From Chitinophaga rhizosphaerae (GTDB lineage: Bacteria > Bacteroidota > Bacteroidia > Chitinophagales > Chitinophagaceae): a DNA stretch of 64,000 bases. Positions 51,903-60,212 of the stretch are shown piece by piece (the stretch's first letter is position 1; every line of letters starts with the position of its first letter). The stretch spans positions 62,001 through 126,000 of the forward strand of contig NZ_RXLO01000002.1 in assembly GCF_003958645.1 (NCBI RefSeq), given 5' to 3'. The position numbers and the translations under genes are program-made. A model generated the notes under the pieces. It was not told the DNA's origin and ran no database searches. It was given only the letters and a program-made list of their open reading frames with translations.

Positions 51903-52418
51903 TCACAACAACGCTTTCCGCAACTGGCTCACCGCCCGCAACACATGATTCTCCACCGTACGCGGCGAAATCGATAAAGCCTCTGCGATCTGTTGGTACG
52001 TCCAGCCCTCCAAACGGCTCATCCGGAAAACATGCCGCCGCACCGGCGACAAATGCTCCAAATAAAAATACACCCGCTCCAATTCCTCCTTCCCTTCCAG
52101 ATCAAACGCCGGGGATTCCCGCTCCTGCCCTTCGGAATACACCCCCATATGCCGGTCCCGCACATATTCCTTCCGCAACAAATCAATCATGATACTTTTC
52201 GCGATCCGGAATAATTGCTGCGATATCGAAACTTCCGGCGATAAGGACTCCCGACGCTCCCACATCCGGATAAACGTCAATTGCACCGTCTCCTCCGCAA
52301 CATATGCAGATTGCACATGCCGCAGCGTGAAGTAATACAACTTCTGATGATATAATTGATATACCATCCGGAAGGCATCCTTATTTCCTAGCCTGATATC
52401 CTGCGCGGTGTATCGCAT
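51903..52418 (-). CDS. ECF RNA polymerase sigma factor (locus 2)
   Basis: 171 residues from ATG 52418 (MRYTAQDIRLGNKDAFRMVY); the earlier ATG at 52436 is possible. Region 2 (YHQKLYYFTLRHVQSAYVAE, ETVQLTFIRMWERRESL, SQQLFRIAKSIMIDLLRK) and region 4 (LSPVRRHVFRMSRLEGWTYQ, QIAEALSISPRTVENHVLRA) of a FecI-type ECF sigma. It would transcribe the locus 2 SusCD genes. It lies 29 bp after the lipoprotein gene on the same strand, so the two share a transcript. Between it and FecR lies a 527-bp gap with the minisatellite, far longer than the 97 bp in locus 1. Confidence 0.94.
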   Translation of the reverse strand: MRYTAQDIRLGNKDAFRMVYQLYHQKLYYFTLRHVQSAYVAEETVQLTFIRMWERRESLSPEVSISQQLFRIAKSIMIDLLRKEYVRDRHMGVYSEGQERESPAFDLEGKEELERVYFYLEHLSPVRRHVFRMSRLEGWTYQQIAEALSISPRTVENHVLRAVSQLRKALL

Positions 52419-52447
52419 ATGATTCAATAATATCAATCGTATTCAGG

Positions 52448-52951
52448 TCACGATTTCTCAAGTATCAGCGTCAACGGAACCGTCGCCACATTCGGAATGA
52501 CCGCTGTAATGGAAATTTTCAGGGTTTTATCCGTCAATTCGTCTATCCAGTGCGGGTCCGGATTGCCCTGCGCAGATTTGAGCAGCAACACGGCATCATA
52601 GATATCCAGGGACCAGGTTCCGTCATTCCCCGTAACAGGAAATAAAAGTTCCGTACAACCCGCCACCTTCATGGTATTGTCCTTATTAAAACTGTAAGTA
52701 TTGTTCTTCGTACAGGTGATCAGCGCCCCTCCAGGCCCCAGCATCGGCGCTAACACCATCATGCTCGTTCCCGCAGGAATATTCTGACCTCCCAGTTTCA
52801 CGCTCACCGCAATCACAAGGTCCTTCTGCTTCCAGGAACCTTCCACCATCTCCCTCCGCCCCGTTGACGGTGGCGCCGCGTCGTCCTTCTTACGACATCC
52901 GGAAAATAACGTGAATAGTAAACATATCAGGGCTACGTAAACAGGCTTCAT
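52448..52951 (-). CDS. Lipocalin-like lipoprotein
   Basis: 167 residues with lipobox FSGC after MKPVYVALICLLFTL (mature Cys 19). The rest resembles the lipocalin-like DUF5004/DUF4923 family: EGSWKQKDLVIAVSVKLGGQ, LITCTKNNTYSFNKDNTMKV, GTWSLDIYDAVLLLKSAQGN, LKISITAVIPNVATVPLTLI. Small Bacteroidota lipoproteins of this type have no known role. Its place directly upstream of the locus 2 sigma gene suggests it is part of that regulatory unit, perhaps as a surface or periplasmic accessory (inference). Confidence 0.75.
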   Translation of the reverse strand: MKPVYVALICLLFTLFSGCRKKDDAAPPSTGRREMVEGSWKQKDLVIAVSVKLGGQNIPAGTSMMVLAPMLGPGGALITCTKNNTYSFNKDNTMKVAGCTELLFPVTGNDGTWSLDIYDAVLLLKSAQGNPDPHWIDELTDKTLKISITAVIPNVATVPLTLILEKS

Positions 52952-52980
52952 AAAATGATAACACTATTAAGTTAATGAAA

Positions 52981-53354
52981 TCACCCGTATCTGCATAGTA
53001 TTCGTTTGCCGCGGGAAAAGCCCTCACTTGGGATTAAGAAATATTTTTCAGCCCCCGGCGCATCCAGCAAAAACCGGCAATTCAACACCTGCTCCAGCAA
53101 ATCTTCACCCACGCCTTCCCTCCCTCATCACCCCGCAACGCGATACATTCGCACTGGTTCTCCGCACTGCGAAATGCACCGCCACCTCCCGCCATGGCCA
53201 GGCCGGTGGAAAGGATGTTTTACGCGGAAGTGCCTGCCACGCGGGCGAGCGTATCGCGCGGCACCAGCGGCCAGTTTCGCCAGACGAATGTGTGATTGGT
53301 ATCCGGAAAATGCGGCAGCACGAGGGCGGCCTTTTCGGTAAGCGGCGCCGGTTG
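52981..53354 (-). pseudogene. Remnant of a gene with its middle deleted
   Basis: On the minus strand, three pieces in different frames look coding. An N-side piece (53352-53220) reads ...PLTEKAALVLPHFPDTNHTF then VWRNWPLVPRDTLARVAGTS and stops. A second piece contains WREVAVHFAVRRTSANVSRC. A C-side piece (about 53115-52981) reads GVGEDLLEQVLNCRFLLDAP then GAEKYFLIPSEGF and stops. HTFVWRNWPLVP resembles, from memory, the start of large uncharacterised secreted Bacteroidota proteins; this cannot be confirmed here. No intact gene exists in this 405-bp gap. Confidence 0.5.
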
Positions 53355-53356
53355 TT

Positions 53357-54316
53357 TTACCGGATCGGATGCGGGAGCGGTCCGCCCTTCAGGCCCGCGA
53401 TGATATTTTCCGCCGCCATCCGCGCCATTCCCCCGCGCGCTTCTTCCGTAGCCGAACCAATATGCGGCAGCACGGCCACATTGGGCATTTGCAGCAACAG
53501 GTTGTTCCGGTCCATGGGTTCGGGGTGGGTGACATCGAGGCCGGCGCCCCAGATACGGTGCGTCCGCAAGGCTTCCAGCAAATCGTTTTCCTGGTGCATC
53601 GATCCGCGGGCGGCATTCACGAATATGGCCGTGGGCTTCATTTTCCCGAAGGCCTCCGCATTGAAGATCCCTTCCGTTTGCGGTGAGAGCGCAGCATGAA
53701 CGCTCAGTACGTCGCTTTGGGCCAGCAGTTCATCGAAGCACACATATCGCGCGCCCAGTTCCTTTTCCGCGGCTTCGTTCCGGCTGCGGTTGTGATAGAT
53801 CACTTCCATATCGAACGCGCCACGGCATTTCCGCGCCAGCGCAGTGCCGATGCTCCCCAGCCCGAAAACGCCCAGCGTCCGGCCGTTGAGCTCTATCCCG
53901 AGATTGGCCGTGGGGTCGAAGAATCCCCATTCGCCCTTTTCGATCCGCTTATGCATGTAAAACGCCTTGCGCGAAACGGCCAGCATCAACAGGAAAGCCG
54001 TATCGGCCGTGGCATTGCTCAAAACACCCGGCGTATTCCCCACCGGGATCCCCAGTGCCTTTGCGGTATCCACATCCAGGTTGTCGTACCCGGCAGACAT
54101 GAGCGCGATCACTTTCAAATGCCGGCATGCCTGTAAAAAATCCGCTTTCAGCCTGTTCCCGCCCACGCTCAGCAACGCATCATGCGCCTTGCAGGCCGCC
54201 ACCAGCTCTTCCGGTGAGAGGTTCCGCTTTTCCGTATGCTCCGTGAATTCGATACCTGCGTCGCGCAGCAGTTGAATACCCGTTTCTGGAATCTGCCGGG
54301 TGATGAATACTTTCAT
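53357..54316 (-). CDS. D-2-hydroxyacid dehydrogenase (glyoxylate/hydroxypyruvate reductase type)
   Basis: 319 residues of the NAD(P)-dependent D-isomer 2-hydroxyacid dehydrogenase family. Nucleotide-binding GVFGLGSIGTALARK at about 148-162, substrate segment SVGGNRLKADFLQACRHLKV and SAGYDNLDVDTAKALG, catalytic Arg in VNAARGSMHQE, Glu in THPEPMDRNN, and His in VLPHIGSATEEARGG. The fingerprint after the second strand (HNRSRN, no acidic residue) suggests NADP and a glyoxylate or hydroxypyruvate reductase, but the substrate is open. Divergent from an aldo/keto reductase gene (72-bp gap), so the pair may share control. Confidence 0.9.
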   Translation of the reverse strand: MKVFITRQIPETGIQLLRDAGIEFTEHTEKRNLSPEELVAACKAHDALLSVGGNRLKADFLQACRHLKVIALMSAGYDNLDVDTAKALGIPVGNTPGVLSNATADTAFLLMLAVSRKAFYMHKRIEKGEWGFFDPTANLGIELNGRTLGVFGLGSIGTALARKCRGAFDMEVIYHNRSRNEAAEKELGARYVCFDELLAQSDVLSVHAALSPQTEGIFNAEAFGKMKPTAIFVNAARGSMHQENDLLEALRTHRIWGAGLDVTHPEPMDRNNLLLQMPNVAVLPHIGSATEEARGGMARMAAENIIAGLKGGPLPHPIR

Positions 54317-54388
54317 GTGAACGGATTTGATATGTGTGTAAACATTTTTCCTGCAATTTAAGTTTTAGCTTTATGACCCTTAAAAATC

Positions 54389-55345
54389 ATGCGCATGGAT
54401 AAAAGAACTTTGGGTAATACCGGCCTCGCCATCGCTCCGCTGATGTTCGGCGGGAACGTGCTGGGCTGGACGGCCGACGAACAAATGTCTTTCCGCCTGC
54501 TGGACGCCTTTACCGACGCGGGATTCAACGCCATCGACACGGCTGATACCTATTCCCGCTGGGCCCCGGGCAACAGTCCCGGCACCTCCGAACGGGTGAT
54601 CGGCAAATGGCTCAAGGCTTCCGGGAAACGCGGCAACATCGTGCTGGCCACCAAAGTGGGCGGGGTGATTTCGGAAGAAAAGCGAGGCCTGCGCAAGGCG
54701 TACATCCTTTCTGCCATAGAAGATTCCCTCCGCCGCCTGCAAACCGATCACATCGATCTTTACCAGTCGCATTACGACGATCCGGAAACGCCGGTCGAAG
54801 AAACCCTCGAAGCCTACGCATCCCTCATTTCCGCCGGGAAAGTCCGCCATATCGGCACCAGCAACATGACGCTGCCGCGCATCGCGGCTTCCGCCGCCAT
54901 CAGCAAAGACCACGGATGGCCGGCTTATCAAACCCTCCAGCCCGAATACAACCTGTTCGACCGCGAAAAATACGAAACCGGATACGCGGCCTACGCATCT
55001 GAACACCGCCTCGGCGTAATCCCGTATTTCTCCCTCGCCAGCGGCTTCCTTACCGGCAAATACCGTTCCGCAGCCGATATTGCCGGCAGCCCGCGCGCCA
55101 AATTCCTCGGAAAATATTTCAACGAGCGCGGCACCCGCATCCTGGAAGCGCTCGATTCCGTAGCGGCCAAACATCAGTCCAAACCCGGCATGGTAGCCAT
55201 TTCGTGGGTGAAGAACCGCCCCACCGTGACCGCACCCATCGCCAGCGCCACCAACCTCCATCAGCTCGATGAGCTCATCGGCGCCATTTCGCTGCAGCTG
55301 GATGCCGACGATATGGAAATGCTCAATACCGCCAGCGCGTTCTGA
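54389..55345 (+). CDS. Aldo/keto reductase
   Basis: 318 residues; M3 (54395) is an equally good start. TIM-barrel AKR with the tetrad visible: Asp and Tyr in AIDTADTYSRW (about residues 48-56), Lys in IVLATKVGG, His in DLYQSHYDDP. The NADPH-binding end is present (SWVKNRPTVTAPIASATNLH). It is closest to the AKR11/AKR12-like oxidoreductases often named as general stress or sugar reductases. Divergent from the hydroxyacid dehydrogenase, convergent with the sulfatase. Confidence 0.92.
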   Translation: MRMDKRTLGNTGLAIAPLMFGGNVLGWTADEQMSFRLLDAFTDAGFNAIDTADTYSRWAPGNSPGTSERVIGKWLKASGKRGNIVLATKVGGVISEEKRGLRKAYILSAIEDSLRRLQTDHIDLYQSHYDDPETPVEETLEAYASLISAGKVRHIGTSNMTLPRIAASAAISKDHGWPAYQTLQPEYNLFDREKYETGYAAYASEHRLGVIPYFSLASGFLTGKYRSAADIAGSPRAKFLGKYFNERGTRILEALDSVAAKHQSKPGMVAISWVKNRPTVTAPIASATNLHQLDELIGAISLQLDADDMEMLNTASAF

Positions 55346-55366
55346 TTTTCCATGATAACAAAAAAC

Positions 55367-55398
55367 GAACGGCCCGAAGCAAACGCTCCGGGCCGTTC
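55367..55398. terminator. Bidirectional terminator between AKR and sulfatase
   Basis: GAACGGCCCG / CGGGCCGTTC, a perfect 10-bp stem with a 12-nt loop, A-tract on the left and T-rich on the right. It serves the convergent AKR (stop 55345) and sulfatase (stop 55415) genes. Confidence 0.8.
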
Positions 55399-55414
55399 CG
55401 TTTGTATTATTCTT

Positions 55415-56929
55415 CTATCGGGTCTGCGATGCGTTTTTCAATTGCTCGAGCGCTGCGGCCATGGCTTTCACCTTGTCCGGATACTGCGACGCGAGGTTCT
55501 GTTTTTCTCCGATGTCTGCCCGCAGATCATACAGCTGCGGCTCCTCGTCGTTACCGGATTCGATATTCACTTCTTTCAGGAGCCTGGCGCCTTTCGACGG
55601 GGTGATGTATTTCCAGTTACCCTGCACGAGCGACAATGACCCGCCCTGCAACACGAGCCAGGAGCGGCCTTCCGGCTTTTTGCCCAGGAACGCGGGCAAC
55701 AGGTCGTGACTGTCTGGCGCGGCATTCCCGGGTAATTTCTGGCCGGTCAGTTTCGCGAAAGTGGCGTAAAGGTCTACCTGGCTGATCAGCGCGTCCGACT
55801 TGCCGCCGGCCTTCACGGTGCCGGGCCAGCTTACGATCCAGGGCACGCGGGTGCCGCCTTCGAACGCGCTGTATTTGCCGCCACGCAGCGGGCCTGCGGA
55901 CTGGTGGCCGTTCTGCTGGGTCACGGCGCCGTCCACGTAGCCATCGTCGAGCACGGGGCCGTTATCGCTGGAAAAGAGGACGATCGTGTTTTTCTCCAGA
56001 CCGAGCTGGCGGAGTTTGTCCATGATGCGGCCCACGCTCCAGTCCATCTGCAGGATCGCGTCTCCACGGTAACCCAGCTTGCTCTTGCCTTTGAAGGCGG
56101 TGGCGGGCATGCGGGGCACATGGATATCGCTCAGGTTGAAGCAAAGCAGGAAAGGTTTCTTGCGGTTGGCTTCCATGAATTCGATGGCCTTGTCGGTAAA
56201 GGCATAGGCCACTTCTTCGTCGGTCCACCTGGCACGGAAACCACCTTTCATCCATCCGATCCTTCCGATACCGTTTACGATGGTATTGTTATGGCCCTGT
56301 CCGGGCGATGACCGGATTTTGAGCAGTTCCGGATTTTCCTTTCCGGTGGGCTCGTTGCCGACTTTCGCCTGGTAATTGACTTCGATGGGATCGTTTGGGT
56401 CGGAGCCGATGATGGCGCCGTTTTCCACGAAAACGGTCGGTACGCGATCGGCCGTTGCGGGGAAGAAGAAGGCGTAATTAAATCCGACTTCGTTGGGGCC
56501 GGGCCTGATGGCGGTGTTCCAGTTGATGGGGGAACCGTCGCCCAGCCCCAGGTGCCATTTCCCGACGAGAGCGGTCTGGTACCCGGCTTGCTGCATCATG
56601 GACGCGAGCGTGGGGGAACCAGGCGGGATGATCATGGCCGCATTGCCGGGGAGTACGCCCGTTCCTTTCTTGCGCCAGGGATACTGGCCGGTGAGCAGGG
56701 CGTATCGCGACGGCGTGCAGGTGGCGGATGTGGTATGGCCGTTGGTGAAACGGATGCCGCTTTTGGCCAGGGCGTCGATGTTGGGCGTTTGCACCTGGGT
56801 GGCGCCGTAGCAACTCAGGTCGCCGTATCCAACATCGTCTGCGTAAATGATAATGACGTTCGGCCGCTGCTGGGCTACTGCATCTCCCGCCAGCGTGCCG
56901 CATAAAAACATAAAGAGTAACCGTTTCAT
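55415..56929 (-). CDS. Sulfatase (arylsulfatase type), secreted
   Basis: 504 residues from ATG 56929 (MKRLLFMFLCGTLAGDAVAQ, signal peptide). Sulfatase motif CTPSR with Cys71 as the residue converted to formylglycine; metal residues in NVIIIYADDVGYGDLSCYG, and ALVGKWHLGLG with the Lys/His. FSSDNGPVLDDGYVDG gives the remaining Asp-Asn. This is a Cys-type S1 sulfatase, so it needs the aerobic (FGE) or anSME maturase, neither of which is in the window. The substrate (sulfated glycan or aryl sulfate) is unknown. No PUL genes adjoin, but the two SusCD loci are within 25 kb. Confidence 0.94.
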   Translation of the reverse strand: MKRLLFMFLCGTLAGDAVAQQRPNVIIIYADDVGYGDLSCYGATQVQTPNIDALAKSGIRFTNGHTTSATCTPSRYALLTGQYPWRKKGTGVLPGNAAMIIPPGSPTLASMMQQAGYQTALVGKWHLGLGDGSPINWNTAIRPGPNEVGFNYAFFFPATADRVPTVFVENGAIIGSDPNDPIEVNYQAKVGNEPTGKENPELLKIRSSPGQGHNNTIVNGIGRIGWMKGGFRARWTDEEVAYAFTDKAIEFMEANRKKPFLLCFNLSDIHVPRMPATAFKGKSKLGYRGDAILQMDWSVGRIMDKLRQLGLEKNTIVLFSSDNGPVLDDGYVDGAVTQQNGHQSAGPLRGGKYSAFEGGTRVPWIVSWPGTVKAGGKSDALISQVDLYATFAKLTGQKLPGNAAPDSHDLLPAFLGKKPEGRSWLVLQGGSLSLVQGNWKYITPSKGARLLKEVNIESGNDEEPQLYDLRADIGEKQNLASQYPDKVKAMAAALEQLKNASQTR

Positions 56930-57076
56930 GCGGATAGAATTGTTCCGCGCAATCTTACTCAATATTTCCGCATAATTCAACTTAAAATGATTAATTTGAT
57001 AGGGATATGCGGCGGGCGATAAACAAATGCATTTATTTCCTCATGCGAGTTTCTGGCCTTTGTAATCGTGTAATCT

Positions 57077-57475
57077 ATGACAACTGCTGTACCCAATCTT
57101 TTATTGATAGACGATGATGCGGACGACCAGGAAATATTTTTGTCTGCACTGGCGTTCATAGACAATTCCATCCGGTGTTCCCTGGCATCGAACGGGCAGG
57201 AAGGCATTTCGCACCTTGACGCATCGGAATCGTTGCCGGACCTCATTTTCCTCGATCTTAACATGCCGGTGATGAATGGTATGCAGTTTTTACAGGAATT
57301 AAAAACCAGCCAGCGGACCAAACACATCCCCGTCATCATTTATTCTACGGCATCCGACCAGCACACGATCCGGCAGGCGCTGGAACTGGGCGCTTTCCAG
57401 TTTTACACGAAACCGGAAAAATTCTCGGAACTGGTGAGCATGCTACACAGCCTGCTGTACCCCGCCACACGATAG
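57077..57475 (+). CDS. Single-domain response regulator
   Basis: 132 residues, only a receiver domain: acidic pocket DDD at 12-14, phosphoacceptor Asp60 in LIFLDLNMPVMNG, Thr91-like position in IIYSTASDQ, Lys112 in FYTKPEK. No output domain. Such CheY-like proteins act in phosphorelays or through a partner; the hybrid kinase at 61992 is a possible partner but is not adjacent. The next gene on the strand is the CHU_C protein, 97 bp away. Confidence 0.92.
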   Translation: MTTAVPNLLLIDDDADDQEIFLSALAFIDNSIRCSLASNGQEGISHLDASESLPDLIFLDLNMPVMNGMQFLQELKTSQRTKHIPVIIYSTASDQHTIRQALELGAFQFYTKPEKFSELVSMLHSLLYPATR

Positions 57476-57572
57476 CATCCATTCCCGGAATACCCGCCAT
57501 CAGCCTGACTACTTGCGACCTGGGCAAGCAACCGCCCGAACGGATTTTCCGTATCCCGAACAATACCTTTGC

Positions 57573-60197
57573 ATGAAGCACCTGTCGCTCCTGATGCTGA
57601 TCATGGCCTTTTCTGCCGGCCTGCGCGCGGACCATATTACCGGCGGGGAAATGTATTACACCGTAGTCTCCCGCGCGAATGGCAGCACTACTTACCAGGT
57701 GACGCTCAAGCAGTTCCGCAGCTGCGCCACCCAGAACCGCTCCTTCTACAATCCCATTTACATCGGCGTGTACAACCGGGCTACCAACGCGGAGATCTCC
57801 ATACTGTCGGTCCCCCTCGCCCGGGAAGAACAGCTCAGCTTTACGAGCAACGATCCCTGCATCACCCGTCCGCCCCTGATTTGCTATTACGTCGGGTACT
57901 GGAACTTCCATGTTACGCTGCAGGATTCCCCGGAAGGATATATCCTCACTTCGCAGGTAACCAACCGTGTAAACCAGATCAGTAACCTGGAACCGGGCTA
58001 CGACCGCATCGGCGCCACCTACACCGCCGAAATCCCCGGCACGGCGCAATTGGCCGCCGCCACCAACAACCACAGCGCGCGGTTCACCGGTACCGACCTT
58101 GTCACCGTTTGTGCCGACAACCCGTTCAGATACAGCTTCGCGGCCGAAGACCCCGACGGCGACGAGCTTCGTTATTATTTCTGTGAGGCCTACCAAACGA
58201 TCGGCTACGCCAGCGGCGGCCCCGGCCCCGGAGGCGGAGGCGCCACCAGCCAGCCCACCGTGCCGCCGCCCTACCAAAGCGTGCCGTACGGCGCGGGATA
58301 CAGCCAGGATGCGCCCCTCGGCGTCCGCGTCTCCATCGATCCCGTCACGGGCCTCATCACCGGCATCGCGCCGGAAGTGGGGATTTACGTGGTCACCGTA
58401 TGCGTACAGGAACTGCGGAACGGCATCGTCATCGCCACGCAACGAAAAGACCTGCAGCTCAACATCACCGGCTGTACCCTCGCGTCTGCCACACTCCTGC
58501 CGGAATACATGCTCTGCGGCACTTCGCAGCAACTGGTGGTCGCCAACCAGTCTACCAGCCCGTTGATCGCCCGCTGGAACTGGGAGTTCCGCAACGCCGC
58601 CGGCCAGCTCGTGTATTCCTCCGCCAACCCCGTCGCGGATTTCACCTTCTCGCAGCCGGGTACCTATTCCGTGAAGCTCACTACCAACCGCGGCCTGCAA
58701 TGCCCGGATTCCACGGAAGCCCTCGCCCTGGTGTACCCCGGCTTCAACCCCGCCTTCTCTTCCGCCGGCAACTGTATCGCCAGACCCGTTTCCTTCACCG
58801 ATCAAACCAGCACGGCCTTCGGAACGGTAAATTACTGGAACTGGGATTTCGGAGAGGCCATCACCATGTCCGACCGTTCGGAAGATCAAAACCCAAGCTG
58901 GACGTACCCTTCCAACGGCCGCTACACCGTTACGCTCATCGCGCATAATTCCGTGGGCTGCAAGGATACCGTGCAGCAAACGATCGATATTCTCGACAAA
59001 CCTCTTATCGGACTGGCGTTCCGGGATACGCTGATTTGTCCGCCTGACCCGCTCACGCTCCGCGCTTCCGGCTCGGGCAATTTTACCTGGTCGCCCGCCG
59101 TGAACATGACCGGTTCGCAAACCGCCACGCCGAATGTGAACGTTACTTCCGATACGAAATATTACGTAGACCTCGACCAGAACGGCTGCCAGAACCGCGA
59201 CTCGGTCTTTATCCGTACCACCGACCAGGTGACGCTGCAGATGCCGGCAGACACGCTGATCTGCCAGGGAGACACCATCAGGTTGCGGGTTCAATCCAAC
59301 GGACTGATTTACAACTGGACGGCTGCGCCGGGATTGTTGCAGGCCGCGGTGCCCGCGCCACTGGTGAATCCGCCGGGGGATACGCGCTATTTCGTTACGG
59401 CCAGTGTGAGCGCCTGCACGGCCAGCGGCAGCGTTTGGGTGCGCACGGTTCCCTACCCGCTCGCGCGGGCAGGGAACGATACGATCATCTGTTTCGGAAC
59501 GGAAGCGCAATTGCACGGTGTTACCGACGGCAGCGGATTTGCGTGGTCGCCCGTGTTACCGGGAACGCCCGACCCGGTGGTACGGCCGGCGGAGAGCACC
59601 GCTTATATTTTCACGGCCACGGATACACGTGGATGCCCCAAGCCATCGCGGGATACGGTGCTGGTGACGGTGCTACCGAAAGTGATGGCTTACGCCGGGC
59701 GAGATACGGCGGTGGTGGTGGGGCAACCGCTGCAACTGCATGCTTCGGGTGGAACGCGGTACGAATGGTCGCCGGCGGCAGGGCTTTCCGACCCCGGCAA
59801 TCCCGATCCCATTGCCGTGTACCGCAGTGCCAATAAGGGGTTGCGGCTGAAGGTGCTCGTACAGGACCAGGCGGGTTGTGCGGATTCGGCGTTCCTTACG
59901 GTAAAAGTCTACAATACGCTGCCGCAGGTGTTCGTGCCCACGGCGTTCACGCCCAACGGCGACGGCGTCAACGACTGGTTGCGGCCCATCGGCGCGGGGA
60001 TCAGCGAAATCCGGTATTTCAGGGTGTACAACCGCTGGGGGCAGCTCGTTTACAGCGGGAATGAAAATAACCGCGGATGGGACGGGCGCACGAAGGGCGT
60101 ATTGCAGGATAATGGAACGTACGTTTGGCAGGTGAACGCTGTGGATTATTTCGGGGCCGACTTCTTCCTCAGCGGCACGGCCACGCTGTTGCGATAA
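57573..60197 (+). CDS. PKD-domain protein with T9SS type B sorting domain (CHU_C)
   Basis: 874 residues from ATG 57573 (MKHLSLLMLIMAFSAGLRAD, signal peptide). A long N-terminal beta-rich region starts ITGGEMYYTVV; a PKD-like domain at about residues 330-390 (WNWEFRNAAGQLVYSSANPV, GTYSVKLTTNRG) is followed by a second (WNWDFGEAITMSDRSEDQNP). Several Ig-like repeats follow, each with an xDTxICxG-type motif (FRDTLICPPDPLTL, PADTLICQGDTI, GNDTIICFGTEAQL, GRDTAVVVGQPLQL). The C-terminus is CHU_C: PTAFTPNGDGVNDWLRP, FRVYNRWGQLVY, GTYVWQV. Secreted through the type IX system and kept on the surface; adhesin or matrix role inferred. TACCTTTG ends 1 bp before the ATG, so the start may lie downstream. 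Confidence 0.92.
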   Translation: MKHLSLLMLIMAFSAGLRADHITGGEMYYTVVSRANGSTTYQVTLKQFRSCATQNRSFYNPIYIGVYNRATNAEISILSVPLAREEQLSFTSNDPCITRPPLICYYVGYWNFHVTLQDSPEGYILTSQVTNRVNQISNLEPGYDRIGATYTAEIPGTAQLAAATNNHSARFTGTDLVTVCADNPFRYSFAAEDPDGDELRYYFCEAYQTIGYASGGPGPGGGGATSQPTVPPPYQSVPYGAGYSQDAPLGVRVSIDPVTGLITGIAPEVGIYVVTVCVQELRNGIVIATQRKDLQLNITGCTLASATLLPEYMLCGTSQQLVVANQSTSPLIARWNWEFRNAAGQLVYSSANPVADFTFSQPGTYSVKLTTNRGLQCPDSTEALALVYPGFNPAFSSAGNCIARPVSFTDQTSTAFGTVNYWNWDFGEAITMSDRSEDQNPSWTYPSNGRYTVTLIAHNSVGCKDTVQQTIDILDKPLIGLAFRDTLICPPDPLTLRASGSGNFTWSPAVNMTGSQTATPNVNVTSDTKYYVDLDQNGCQNRDSVFIRTTDQVTLQMPADTLICQGDTIRLRVQSNGLIYNWTAAPGLLQAAVPAPLVNPPGDTRYFVTASVSACTASGSVWVRTVPYPLARAGNDTIICFGTEAQLHGVTDGSGFAWSPVLPGTPDPVVRPAESTAYIFTATDTRGCPKPSRDTVLVTVLPKVMAYAGRDTAVVVGQPLQLHASGGTRYEWSPAAGLSDPGNPDPIAVYRSANKGLRLKVLVQDQAGCADSAFLTVKVYNTLPQVFVPTAFTPNGDGVNDWLRPIGAGISEIRYFRVYNRWGQLVYSGNENNRGWDGRTKGVLQDNGTYVWQVNAVDYFGADFFLSGTATLLR

Positions 60198-60212
60198 CGC
60201 TTATATTCGCGT

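Noticed and set aside
51387..51977. 196-codon plus-strand frame across the 103-bp repeats
   Set aside because: Ser/Pro/His/Phe low-complexity string caused by the stop-poor pyrimidine repeat; not a protein.
57345..59516. 723-codon open frame on the minus strand opposite the CHU_C gene
   Set aside because: Shadow of a Pro/Thr/Asn-rich repeat protein; no family features.
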